Assembly: GCA_030077755.1 (NCBI GenBank)
Contig: JAQJZZ010000002.1
Location: forward strand, 1,922,001 to 1,986,000
DNA: 64,000 nucleotides
Source of the DNA: Filosporella fistucella
Lineage: Eukaryota; Ascomycota; Leotiomycetes; Helotiales
Direction of reading: 5' to 3'
The translations under genes were made by a program, and so were the position numbers. Below, piece after piece: positions 47,228-58,640 of the stretch (within the stretch, counting starts at the first letter, position 1; each line of letters starts with the position of its first letter). The notes below the pieces were generated by a model, which made no database searches, was not told where the DNA came from, and worked only from the letters and a program-made list of their open reading frames with translations.

Positions 47228-49775
47228 TTATCCAGAGAGGTTCCCATATTTTATGTTCAATTTATAACATCGTAAATTGTTCATGGTCGTGTGGTCTTCC
47301 AAATCATTGACTCGTTCTCTGCCCTTTGATTCGGTTTCTCTGGTCTTGTTACCTGTCCTGCAAGTTGGCATCCAATCTTTATTGAACTGAGCATGTGGTT
47401 GGAATAGCGAATCTGTCAAGTTGTTTATATCGAAGAATGCTGATAATGTCAGAACCCGTTCTTTGTCCTTTCGTTGAGTCTCATCCCCAGATATCTGCTG
47501 AAAAGATAATTCCCATGTTGTGAAAACGTAGTGGCGAGTCTCCGTTTCTGCCTTGGTATTTTCATCTTTTGAGAGTCTAGTGTAATCTCATAAGGCAGGT
47601 ATCTTCTTGAGCAAGTTCTCTCGATGTTCTTTGTAGTGATTAAGATAGCAAGCAATGTCCAACTTCCGGGATACAATATAAGCGCCAGCCTGATCAATCG
47701 CGAGTCCGAGAAAACCTAGTGTCTCGACAATCTTCCCGGGTTCTTCTAGACTTTTTGGATCCTTGGAAATTTGACTTCGATGAAGCAGCAGTTCGCAGCC
47801 CTCTTCCTTCGACATCTTAGACAAGTCACAGCTGTATCCAAATGCCCTCACACCAAAGTGACGTGTCGTGATGATTATAGAGCCAGACCCATTTTGGGGG
47901 AAATAGCTCTTGAGACTCTTTTCAAACGAAGTCAGATAATCACAGTTGTCGAACACGAGCAACCATTTTTCGTGTGAACGAAGTCTTTCAACGAAGAATT
48001 GCGCATTGACCTCGTGGTCTTTAGCATCAAAACTTGGCTTTGACATTTTTTGTGCAATTATTGTAAAGGCTTGATGTACTTGAGCAATGGACGATGCGTC
48101 AATCCAAAAAATGATGGGCCGTAGTGATAGTCGACAATACTCTAGAGGCAATTGTGACTTCCCGCATCCTCCTAATCCTTGTAGGACAAATATTCTTGGG
48201 AGAAAAGTTTCAATTCCTGGTTCATCGAGAATCTTGGCCATTTTTTTAAGCTCATTATCACGAGGAACGAAATAAGCTGCACGGAAGTGAGGGTAGTCGA
48301 TGAGCTTGAACTCTTCGATACGAGATTGTACTGATCCATCTGCACAATTTTAGCACTTGCGAAATAGTATTTTGGGGCTACTCATGCACCTAAATCTTTC
48401 AAAGCATAAGTCTGTTGCAGATTCCCAATCAATGCATCAACTATCGCGTCAATTGCTTTGCTAACTTCGAAGTTCTTCTCGATATACCGCATTGAATAAG
48501 TCCGAACCTCGCCCAACTTCTTCCATTCCTCCAAAGAGATCTCTTCAAGGCTTCTATCAACATTCAACCGACGACATAATCCTGGGCATTTTCGGTACCG
48601 ATCATCCATATTCGAAGCTTTAGCCTCAGAAGAGGTAACGAAACTTGCGAGTTCTTTGATGAGCTGAGCTCAGTTGGTAGGAGTTTCTGGCCCATTGCCG
48701 GCTTCTCCACAGAGATTACTTTACGGACGCCCGTTCCAATGCTGACGATACAGGCGACTTGACCATTGGGATCGAAGGTTTGAAGAACTTCATCGACTAC
48801 GATCTTGACAGAGTTATTGCAACCCATACCGCCATCTTTCAAGGCTTCTTCCAGGTCAGAATCACCCACAAGTATCTCTTTGAAAAGTCTTGGTGCAGCA
48901 GACGTTGCTCGTACGGCCTCTGAGATTTTGAGCTTGTCGTATCCAGTATTATATCCTGAATAGGAACACAATATTCTTGGTGTCTCCAAAATATGTCTTG
49001 CGGGCATCGCACGCACGAAGCTGTCAACGCTCAGCGTGTCTCCTTGTGTTAGTCTCAATTTACGTTTTTACAAACGTTGTCTCCACTGTCTAGCGGTACC
49101 GCATCGCTGCTACTTAGCTTCTCCTTGACGATCTGTTTTATTGCCTTCTCCAGAACCCTTGCTGAAAACTTTCTATATTTGAGCTTGATGTTCGTCGCGG
49201 TGGATACTTCCTCTGCAAGTCTGCCATATGCTTTGAGTGCCTCTGAAACAGCAATGCACAAGCGTCGGAGAAGAATTGCGATGAGGCTAGACAGTGTTAA
49301 TATACAGGTGATAAAGTACCCTGTATGTTGGGAAAAGTGGGCCAGTCTAACACTCTTGACCAACCAGTCGTCGAATTAGGATCGCTCGCTCTATGTAACC
49401 GGACCGGGCGAAGTATAAGATCCTTATCCTACGACGTGCAAAATACAAGTACTGCGTCGCCGAATCTTCCCAGTAAATGCAGTACTAGTAGCCCAAAGGA
49501 TTGTCACTGACCGGATGACAAACTCACCCTCCAGTGATTGTACCTCATAGCATGTCGAAATAAACAGCAGGTCGAGGCTCGTCGGTCAATTTCTTGACTT
49601 TCTTGAGACGAAACATAATTGTTTCCAATATCACCAGCTCAGAGTTACCTCGGGTTCCACCACCATCTACAACAATAATATCAGCTCGATAGCACACTCG
49701 AATAGGATGAGGCTCCCTACCAAGTGACAGCAATTTTAGCAGAGCGTCCACAACAGGTGATAAAGGGCCTGCCAT
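47228..49775 (-). pseudogene. broken patatin-like phospholipase / NB-ARC (NLR-like) gene
   Basis: Exons can be traced at 49775-49721, 49666-49528, 49286-49064, 49020-48390 and 48339-47228; every intron keeps GT..AG ends. The patatin domain has DGGGTRG (oxyanion hole), the ISEAVRATSAAPRLF motif and the catalytic-Asp motif DGGMGCNN. The NB-ARC domain has P-loop GLGGCGKSQLPLEY, Walker B WLLVFDNCDYL, GSGSIIITTR and GFLGLAIDQAGAYI, then the start of the winged-helix part (YVFTTWELSFQQISGDE, LSAFFDINN). No TPR or ankyrin repeats follow. Lesions: TGA at 49545-49547; the GxSxG nucleophile codon reads Ile (49536-49538); one extra A in an A5 run (49065-49069); a 5-bp tandem duplication (48661-48670); TGA at 47588-47590. 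Intact relatives are fungal NLR-like receptors linked to nonself recognition and cell death. This copy should not give an active protein. Confidence 0.85.
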
Positions 49776-50322
49776 CGTGAGCCCGGCGTTGGTATTCAAT
49801 ATCACGATAAAAGACTATTATGAATGAAGCATGAATTTGTGAAGATTTTTGCGACATGAATTTGAGTCAGGCTGTCGAGCTGAACTGTTTACCATCTTCG
49901 AGACCTCCATCAGGCGTAGGACCCATACACATCTCGGCTCACCAATAGCAAAGCTCGATTATCCAGCCATGATACTGCAAAATCTGATTGGACTGACTAT
50001 TTCCAGGAAATATAGAATGCGTTGAGCTATTTCATAACCTAGTATTTGTGGCCAAGGAGAACGAGAAGTCTTTATATATTGGTGTAATATGTTGCTCCTT
50101 GGTAAGTCGAAGGCGGATCTAGCTAACATCAAAAAGATGCAAATATCTCCAACACGATAAATCAAGAAAGGGATGCAGAAAACGTTCGGGCCAATTAACT
50201 CACGGATATATTGCACAAAAAACTACAAGAACCGTTATCAGCAAAACTCATCGCTTCATTGGTATTCGATCCATATACAATCTAGCTTCCCTTTCTGCAT
50301 CATCCTGTCCTACACTAACCAC
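49776..50322. other. spacer between NLR-like pseudogene and MsrA gene
   Basis: 547 bases: old promoter of the pseudogene and 3' flank of the MsrA gene. Nothing else recognised. Confidence 0.5.
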
Positions 50323-51073
50323 CTAATCCAGAGGTGGGAAACTCCTCAAGAAATGCGAAGGACACTCATATCCACCAGGATTATTATCCAAATACCTATT
50401 TTCGGTTAGCCACTGCCTCTCGCTCTGAACTCTGAACAGGTAACAAAACAAAACACAAAACTCACTTTTGATGATAAGCCTCAGCATCCCACCACTCTCC
50501 AGCTGGCAATATCTCCGTAACAACCTTCCCCTTCCACCATTTCTCATTAACCTTCTTCGTTACCTCCCTCGCTATACTCTCTTGCTCAGAATCATGATAG
50601 AATATCCCGCTCCGGTACTGGGAGCCCGTGTCTGGGCCTTGACGGTTCGAGGTAGTAGGATCGTGCATCTTGTAGAAGAACTCTAAAAGCTGGCGGTAGG
50701 TAATTTGAGATGGGTCGTAGGTTACTTGGAGAGCTTCTGCGTCTGTTTTCGCATCATGTTAGCTTCCATCTCGAAATTAGGTGCATCAAGAAAGAACAGA
50801 AAAAAAATACTAACGGCCAGTCCTCCCCGAACACACAGCTCTATAACTTGGATTATCCGTCTCACCCCCAATATATCCCACCCGCGCATCATATAACCCC
50901 TTTCCCTTAAACTCCTTCCTATACATATGCTCTACACCCCAAAAGCAACCAGCAGCAATCGTAGCTTTCTGTGCGCCAGCTGGAGAGGAGATCGGCGCGC
51001 TGTCGCCGGGGGCAAGACGCATGCTAAAGGGACGCGTGAAGCGGGAGAGGAAAGAAGGCATGGTGAAAGCCAT
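50323..51073 (-). CDS. MXR1: peptide methionine-S-sulfoxide reductase
   Basis: Three exons, 51073-50815, 50742-50466 and 50395-50323, give 202 residues; donors are GTTAGT and GTGAGT, acceptors AACAG and AATAG with CTAAC branch sites. The catalytic motif is AAGCFWGVEH, Cys being the nucleophile. Further landmarks are VGYIGGETDNPSYRAVCSG, GHAEALQVTYDP (the join restores His), QLLEFFYKMHDPTT and DTGSQYRSGIFYH. The C-terminus is short with YLDNNPGGY. The enzyme reduces methionine-S-sulfoxide in proteins and is recycled by thioredoxin. The basic N-terminus (FLSRFTRPFSMRLAPG) might direct part of it to mitochondria. The family assignment is firm. Confidence 0.93.
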
Positions 51074-51758
51074 GAGGAGGAGGATGAACGCTGTTGTTAA
51101 GAGGGAGGGAATTTTGAAGCTTGTTGTAAGATGTAGAAGTAGGGTTCGGAGCTAGCTTTGGGCTTGAAATGGATTGGAATTGTGTGAAGAAGAATTGAGT
51201 TGATAGAGTTCGAATAATGAGGTGGAAGGAAGGTGGAGGTAAAGCAATATATATTCCTCACTTTCGCAATTGCCTCTCACTTCTAGCGTGTCAAGTCGTC
51301 ATGGAGGATGGAGGGGTCGAGGTGTGGCTGACAAATGAGAAGCTGGGGATCTTCGGCTAGGATGTTGCATGTGGAATCATCGAATTCCAAATGTTTTGTT
51401 TCGTGGCATTGCTGACCGCAGTGATTACTGGTAACGTATTTGAGTGATCGAAATGCGCAGCTTCTACGTGATTTGGAGGGGATTTGGAAGTATTGGAATC
51501 TTTTGGGATTCATGTATGGAGATATCAGAGGGATGGAATTGATGATTGACAATACATGATGCGCCGAGGTCAGTTCTGAGCTTACGGTGGAATCATTTAG
51601 AGTGAACGTAATTTAATGTTTTATGCTTTTTTTCTCATTTATGTATGTTACAAAGCTCGTTTCACTACAAAAGAGAGGAGACTATCCACGGCCTCAAAAT
51701 CAGACACCCCGGCTCCAAACTACCCATAATGCAAATGTTCCATTCATACACCCTTACT
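51074..51758. other. spacer upstream of MsrA gene
   Basis: 685 bases: MsrA promoter on the left, 3' flank of the Bax-inhibitor-like gene on the right. Short ORFs only. Confidence 0.5.
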
Positions 51759-52825
51759 TTACTTCCTGCGACCTTGTTGCATCATCAAAATTTGAACCAT
51801 CCGAATGAAGATGTTCAGGAAGTCCAACTCCAAGCTGATACTCTCGTTGACGGCATCCTTCTGTATCAAACCGCGCTCAGCCATACGAGCATGCATCAAA
51901 ACCTTTTGGACATCGTAAAGTGTGAATCCACCGAATACTGCCAATCCTCCGTACAACCAGATATTCTCGGTGAAGGCAAGTGTTCGGACAGCGGTGGCTG
52001 GGAGAACAAGAGGAGCAAATCCAGAGACAGCGACGAGAGCAACGCCTGCCAATAGAGGTCCACCGAGGTAGAGGTATTTCTCTTGCTTAGCTGTAGCTCC
52101 GACAAATGAGATGGAACCCATCATGGCGATTGTGTAGAGACCGGCGCGAGCGATCAGAGCTGGTGGTGCCATGAATAGAAGAGGAGCGAGAAGGGCTCCT
52201 TGGGTGGCGTTGAAGGCAGTCCAGAAACCATACTTTTGGACGTAGCTATTGCATGTTAGCTTGTTTTTCACATCAAGGGCGAATACACTCACTTATCAGG
52301 GCTTGTTGCCCGGGTCGCCATCATCGTTCCAACGCTGACGGCGAGGCCACCGATCATAACAATCCATGGACTGGTGGCCATCATTCGATACATAGCTCCA
52401 GATTGGAACATGGCTCTGGCAGACAATCCAATGATACCAATTCCCAAACCGGTGTGCATGAAGGTATCGTTGAGATATGCTCTCTCGAAAGGCGGCATTC
52501 CTCCATCTTCTCTCGTCTCTCTGTTGAAGACCAGATTGATTGCGAGCAACGTTCCTCCAAACATCGCCCCTCCAATCATCAGCTTCTGCATCAGATTTCC
52601 CGGGGCGGGAGCCACAGCAGGTTGCTGCATATATGTTCTCGATTGTCTGAAGGCATTGCGGGCTTTCGACAGTGCTGTGATGGGTGTGGTTTGCCGCGAT
52701 GTAAAGAAATGGTTCGCAGGTCTGCTGCTGTGGAATGAGCGGACGACTGGGGATTTGAAAGCTGATTTTGAAGCTACCGCCAGAGTGGAGGTAAGCTTGA
52801 ATGGTTGTCGCATTGTGAAGGCCAT
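51759..52825 (-). CDS. mitochondrial Bax-inhibitor-1 family protein (TMBIM5/GHITM-like)
   Basis: Two exons, 52825-52293 and 52245-51759, give 339 residues; the intron is 47 bp (GTGAGT, AATAG, phase 2). The N-terminus is a mitochondrial presequence (MRQPFKLTSTLAVASKSAF, then VVRSFHSSRPAN). About seven hydrophobic segments start at residue 80: LMIGGAMFGGTLLAINLVF, MHTGLGIGIIGLSARAMF, WIVMIGGLAVSVGTMMAT, and after the intron GALLAPLLFMAPPALIARAG, GPLLAGVALVAVSGFAPLVL and LYGGLAVFGGFTLYDVQKVL. The last, with FTLYDVQ and the ESISLELDFLNIFIRM tail, is the Bax inhibitor-1 signature. The presequence places it in the TMBIM5/GHITM branch of the mitochondrial inner membrane, involved in cristae structure and cation exchange. 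Confidence 0.88.
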
Positions 52826-55660
52826 CTTGTAGATTGTCTGTTGAACAAGAATGCAACTCTGGCGGCGGGCGTGAAGTTGTATTTGACGATGGAGGAGGCG
52901 GAGGTTTGTCGACGTCAGGTCGGGTTTAAGGATTTAGTGGCTCAGAAAGCTCGAGAAGGTAGGAGGCGATTAGTCATCCATGGGTTTTCCTCCTGCTTGC
53001 CAATCAACTGATAGAAATCTTGAAATGAACAAGCTCACATTCAACAAACTTCTTTTCCCTGAAGGAATTAAGAAAATCTCTCGAGCGATTATACGGATGG
53101 AGATACCTGTCCTATTGCCGATGCCGCATCGATGGATATCGTATGCCATTCGAACATCATCAAAAATTGGTGGTGTGCATCATTTCATGCCTTGACTGAA
53201 CTTTAGTTCTGATCTTGTCGCTACAAATAATTTTATGATCATTGTTCAAACCCCGATGTCCCCTCCGCCTCTTGCGCTATCCTATCGTTTGCATACAAGT
53301 TTATATTTCTATCATTCTATTTCTTTCATAATCCATCCTTTCCTCTTTTTCATGCAGCCGGCTTCGTAGATGAGCAATGATTCCACGATTGTTCTGCTCC
53401 AGTAAGAGGACCTCGAATTGGCCATACAGCTTATTTGAGAGCTTTCACCCGCGATGGCTTCTGTTAGAGTTTCTGTCATGCCCGTACCTATAGTGCTGAA
53501 TCCCCTCCATGAATGCTAAGTATCTATATCTTGTTTGCGTATATTATATTGCGACAAAACCAGATTTATCGTTAACATGATCACTTTGTGGGGTGGCGAT
53601 TGAGGGTGTTGTATGTCTCGGAATCTATAGAGAAACCTGGCGGAGAAATGCGCGTGGTCGTTGGACAACTTCTGAGAAGAAGGGGCTTGGAATAAATGAT
53701 TCCATTTAGCAGCTGAAAAATTGGCTGCAAAACGACTTCCTTTGCTGAAGATGTCCTACAGGAGCTTTGCGACATAGCCTTGTCTATGGCGGGATTGGAA
53801 GAACAACTTTGTCCATAACAATTCTTGTAAGTCAAAGTCAGGCTGAGATTCATCTTCTATCCGACAAGCTATCACAAGCACCTCATTATTCATCGAAAAC
53901 CTATAGAATATATTAATTTTCAGGCTTTCCCTCGCCTCATGATTGCACCTCTAGATCATGGGTTCAACGCTCCCTTAAACGATAAGGCTGGTCTTAATCA
54001 AGCAGGTCCTTGCCTTCTTATCACAAGCTTCAAGGTTGAGTTAACATTTCTTCGCTTTAATTTGAAAAGTACTCGGGTGCACCCCGATCAAGTCGATTAG
54101 AGCTACCTCATGCATGATTAAGCTTACCTTTGAGAATTGCAAGGTGAAGAAGAGGAGGGTTCAGCCGTATCTGCACAGTCTTTCTGCTGCTGCATACACA
54201 ATGCCATATATTTCAAGCTTGTACTGGGTTTATCACGAAGTCGGAAAATACATTATTCCTCGGGCTTCTCGCCGTTAACAGATTACGAGTCGTAATCCTT
54301 CATCCTAATCTTATTGTGCAACCAATTATGCCCGTTTGAAGGAGCTATCTCTGCTTTCCGTTCTCAATGCAAGATGTCAAACAGGCTAAAGACACAAGCC
54401 ATGATCAATTGTGCCCGATCCGTACGAAGTTTAATCTTGTTCCGTCGCCAGCAGCAGCCTGACCAATTGTAAAGCATGTGTTCAAAGTGCCCACGTCGCC
54501 CGTTCGCCCACTCCAGCAGCTTGTCTGGTCCATCTGGTCGAGTTCGTCTGTCTGCCAATCCCGAGGCTGAAGAACAGGTGGCTTCTAGTCTTCTAGAAGG
54601 CAGAATCGAAGGAGTCAATCTCATAGGCGAGAAAAGACCCCTGAAAACCTTCATTTTTGGGTACCGAGCAGCGGTGCGGGCATGCATCGCTCCTTCCTCG
54701 CCTCTGCTGATGGCAGAAGCTGAACAAAATGCATAAATGGGGGGCAAAATGATGACTTCTACAATTTGGTGTCGGCTGAAGGCTGCCACTCAAACATTTT
54801 ATATCCTCATTTCAGCTACACACACCTTTTCTTCCGTCTCATATCCCACCCCGTCTGAGCAGTGATTCTTTGCTTGTTCTCTCCCGTTTTACCCCAATCG
54901 CGAAAAAGCAACACGCGAGTGTCAATCACGATACCTCGATACACCATCGTCATAGCGCAGCGTTGACCTCAGCAGCAGCAGCAAGCTCCACTCCACTTTG
55001 CCCTCCCACCACCAACCCGCTCGTCTCGGCAGCCCAGACAAGTCCAGCAGCCCCAGGCCAATTGAGGGCAGAAGACGACAGACTACGGTCCGTCTCGTAC
55101 AAGATCTCCCTGAAGCTCGCTCTACAACCCAAAGGCGCTCCGTGCTCAACATCTTCTCTATTCACCGTCTGTCGTTCTCCCTGGTGGTCTGTTTCCTATC
55201 CGTCTGTCAACCCTACTCGTCTTCGGTCTGCATCGCTTCAAAGTCACACAAAATTGCCCCTCAGGCGGATTCAAGAATGTGAGTTGTCCAGCCCGCGATA
55301 GGCTTGTGTTGAGCTCTGAAAATGACCCCGCGACGACTCCACTGGTCATCGACTAACTTAAGTCGCAGACACGGTGCACGATCCCCTGGCGCGTTAGAAA
55401 CTGCAGACAAAGAAACTCTCAGAATACACTGCCTGTACATAATTCGGAGGAACCTTCCCACGACATTGCCATCATTCGGTCGCGAATCCTCCAGAGGACA
55501 CGATACCGTCGGACGAACTTACAATTCTACACAAATATTCCGAAACTCATTTGCAGACCTGGCCTCCTATCTGGCAGGCCTACCGGCACAACGGCCGACA
55601 GGCCGTGGATATAATTGAGAACTGGAGGGGACCATAGCATAAATTACACACACTGTCAAC
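52826..55660. other. 2.8-kb divergent intergenic region
   Basis: Lies between the Bax-inhibitor-like gene (reading left) and the CNB/F-box gene (reading right). The last 800 bases are pyrimidine-rich and probably a long 5' leader with upstream ORFs, the longest at 54870-55301. No independent gene is convincing. Confidence 0.5.
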
Positions 55661-58564
55661 ATGAGACGTAATCGCGGAGGGCCCAGCTCTCCATTTCGAA
55701 CGAATGGCGCTCCTATACCCGACTCATTGTCTTTAATCCGGTCATTTAATATCGAGACGAATCCTACTCGACCTGTACGACCTTCTCCTTTGACAGCGTC
55801 CACGATTCCAGATATGCCGCTTGACCTTGTTGATCGTATACGATCATTCCCCCTCTTCCTCTCTGCCCCAGATTCCTTCCTCGCTGCTATCGGAAAACAC
55901 TTGCGGCCCCAGGTTCATTCCCCCCACGACCATATTCTGACCGAGGGCGATGAAGCAAAAGCAATGTACTGGCTAGTCAGAGGCGCAGTGGCTGTAACAT
56001 CTCGAGATGGAGAGGCAACATATGCAGAATTGAGGCCAGGCGCTTTCTTTGGCGAGATTGGTATTCTGATGGACGTGCCTCGTACTGCTACTATAATTGC
56101 GAGAACAAAATGTCTGTTGGTGGTACTGAAAAAAGAGGATCTGAGAGCAGAGTTGCCCAATTTTCCAGAGATGGAACAAGCAATTATGGAAGAGGCGCAG
56201 GAAAGGTTGACCATCCTGAACAAGAAAAGGAAAGAGAGTGGCTTCGGTCCGAAACTGGTCGCTTCGTTACCCTCAAGAAGTGGAAAGACTGCGAGAGAAG
56301 CTGCACCAGGGGAAGTATCAACGGGAGACGTGGGAGTGATTGAAAAAGGAACAGTGATCAACACGAAAAAGAGAAAATCACCAAGTCCTCAAGGAATTGA
56401 AGATCCAGCTGCTGGCAGTGCTCTTGGAAGTGGCTTTGTCAATGTCAGGAAGACATTGAAAGAGTTGCCACTTTTTTCGACTTTACCACCGGATATTCTT
56501 CACTTTCTGGGTTTAAGCACGGCACCAAAAACTTACCCGCCTTTCACCGACATTATTTTACAAGGGTCGACTGGGAAAGACATTTATTTCATCGTTCGAG
56601 GTGAGGTGGAAATCATTCATGAGACTTCGAATGGACAAACCGACCCACCTTCGAGGGGATCCTATATAAGACCAAGGCTGAAGCAGGGCCAATACTTTGG
56701 AGAGGTCGCTAGTTTAGCTTTAGCACCAAGAAGAACCGCTACAGTTCGCTCCATCACAACTGTCGAATGTTTAATGGTCAGTGGGGAGGTACTCGATGAA
56801 CTATGGAAGAAGTGCCCGCCTAGTATTCGGAAACAAGTTGAAGAGACTGCGAAAATGCGAATCGGGAAGTCGGATGATGAAGATGTGGATATGACAGATG
56901 CAGATGCGCCTTCAATCAACAATTTGGAGATTGGAGATCGTGTTTCGACTCCAGTTCGCACATCACTGCCGCAAGTCACGTTCACTCCCTCAAAACCAGC
57001 GAGCCCCCACAAACCAAGTCGTGCTGAAGATCAGGATATTATGGAACCTCTGGACCCGGATCCATTCTTGAGTGTCGACATGGATAATATGAGAGCAAGA
57101 TCTAGAAGAGGCTCATATGCTCCTCCACTCCCGGAAACCCCTCCTCCGGAAGAAGCAAAACATACAGGCCCAAAGACCAGATCTAGAACCCAGACACCTA
57201 CACCCACAAAATCTTCTCACGCAATTACACCACCAGATTCGAGCTTTCGGCCAAAACGACCAAAAATTGTACAAAGACGACCGAGCCAATACAACAAGGG
57301 TGTATTACCTGACGGAGTTTTGATTCTGATTTTCTCTCATTTAGACATATACCAGCTCATGCGACTTCGCGCTGTTTCTCTCCATTGGTCAAAATTACTT
57401 ACTACGTCTCCGAAAATTTGCAAGACTCTTGATCTCTCGCTATATAACCGAAGAATCACCAACAAGGCCCTTCTCGACGTCATCTGCCCTTTCGTTGGCA
57501 AAAGAGCTAAGACAATAGATATCAGCAATTGTTTTCATATCACAGATGAGGGATTCGCAGCACTCTCAACACAATGTGGTCCAAATGTTCATTGTTGGAA
57601 AATGAAAAGTGTGTGGGATATCACTGCCAATGCTGTGCTGGAGATGGCAAATAATTCTAAACAGCTGGAAGAAATTGACCTCTCGAATTGCCGCAAGGTC
57701 AGTGATAACCTACTTGCGCGTATCGTCGGCTGGGTTGTAACAGAACCCAACACACCTCAACAGCAGAGTGCACGTTTCAAGCTGAACCAAGCTCCTAATC
57801 CGGCCGCTCCTCCAGTGGGCACAGTAGTGGGCTGTCCAAATTTGAAGAGACTGACATTGAGTTACTGCAAACATGTCACCGATCGGTCTATGGCTCATCT
57901 CGCTGTACATGCCCACAATAGACTCCAGAGCATTGATCTCACTCGCTGCACTACAATCACCGATGGCGGCTTCCAGCACTGGAGCATTTATAAATTTGCC
58001 CGATTAGAGAGACTGATATTGGCGGACTGTACGTACTTGACTGACAATGCGATTGTGTATCTCACAAACGCGGCGAAGAATCTGAAGGAGTTGGACTTGG
58101 TATGTCTTTTTTACTCAATTCTTCTTCTGCTTCTTCTTCTGCTTCTTCTTCTTCGATGATGATCTGGTAGAATAATAGCTGACAAAATCCAGTCTTTTTG
58201 CTGCGCTCTCTCCGACACCGCCACCGAAGTCCTCTCTCTCGGTTGTCCGCAACTTCGCTCCCTCAAACTCTCTTTCTGCGGCTCCGCCGTCTCAGATGGC
58301 TCCCTCCGGAGTATCGGACTCCATCTCCTAGAACTCAAGGAACTTTCCGTGAGAGGCTGTGTGCGTGTCACAGGTGTAGGTGTCGAGGCTGTGGTAGAGG
58401 GCTGCACGATATTGGAAATGTTTGACGTGAGTCAGTGTAAGAATCTGCAGAAATGGCTGGATGCTGGGGGTGAGGAGAGAAGTAGACGCATGTATGGAAG
58501 GAAGAGGCTGAAGTTTGAGACCAAAAAAGGGGGAGAAGCGGGTGTGGGGTTGAGTTTGAGATGA
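55661..58564 (+). CDS. two cyclic-nucleotide-binding domains + F-box + leucine-rich repeats
   Basis: Two exons, 55661-58099 and 58193-58564, give 936 residues; the 93-bp intron (GTATGT, AATCCAG) contains a CTT microsatellite. CNB domain 1 (about residues 65-180) has FLAAIGKHLRPQVHSPHDHI and the phosphate-binding cassette FFGEIGILMDVPRTATI with the Glu and Arg needed for cyclic nucleotide. CNB domain 2 (about 270-400) has YFGEVASLALAPRRTATV, one residue longer in the cassette. A disordered, Pro/Ser/Thr-rich linker follows. The F-box (about 545-590) is LPDGVLILIFSHLDIYQLMR. At least seven cysteine-containing LRRs follow (CPNLKRLTLSYCKHVTDRSM, RLQSIDLTRCTTITDGGF, RLERLILADCTYLTDNAI). F-box/LRR proteins choose substrates for SCF ubiquitin ligases; here a cyclic-nucleotide input is possible. 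Confidence 0.9.
58120..58154. repeat. CTT/CTG microsatellite in intron
   Basis: (CTT)n with CTG interruptions fills a third of the intron of the CNB/F-box gene, lying between donor and branch site. Confidence 0.75.
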
Positions 58565-58620
58565 TTCATCTTTGACTGTTCCTTCATACTTCGTATCATG
58601 TTTTCATGAAGCCCTGAGCT

Positions 58621-58640
58621 GGGCTGGGCTGGGCTGGGCT
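58621..58640. repeat. (GGGCT)x4 tandem repeat
   Basis: Four perfect copies preceded by an imperfect GAGCT, 57 bases after the stop codon of the CNB/F-box gene. Confidence 0.8.

Noticed and set aside
52253..52856. Open frames of 161, 152 and 186 codons on both strands at the Bax-inhibitor-like gene
   Set aside because: They mirror exon 1 of the gene on the minus strand, which has a presequence and membrane segments.
53581..53853. 90-codon ORF on the minus strand with several cysteines
   Set aside because: No signal peptide or domain and flanked by noncoding DNA; within chance expectation.
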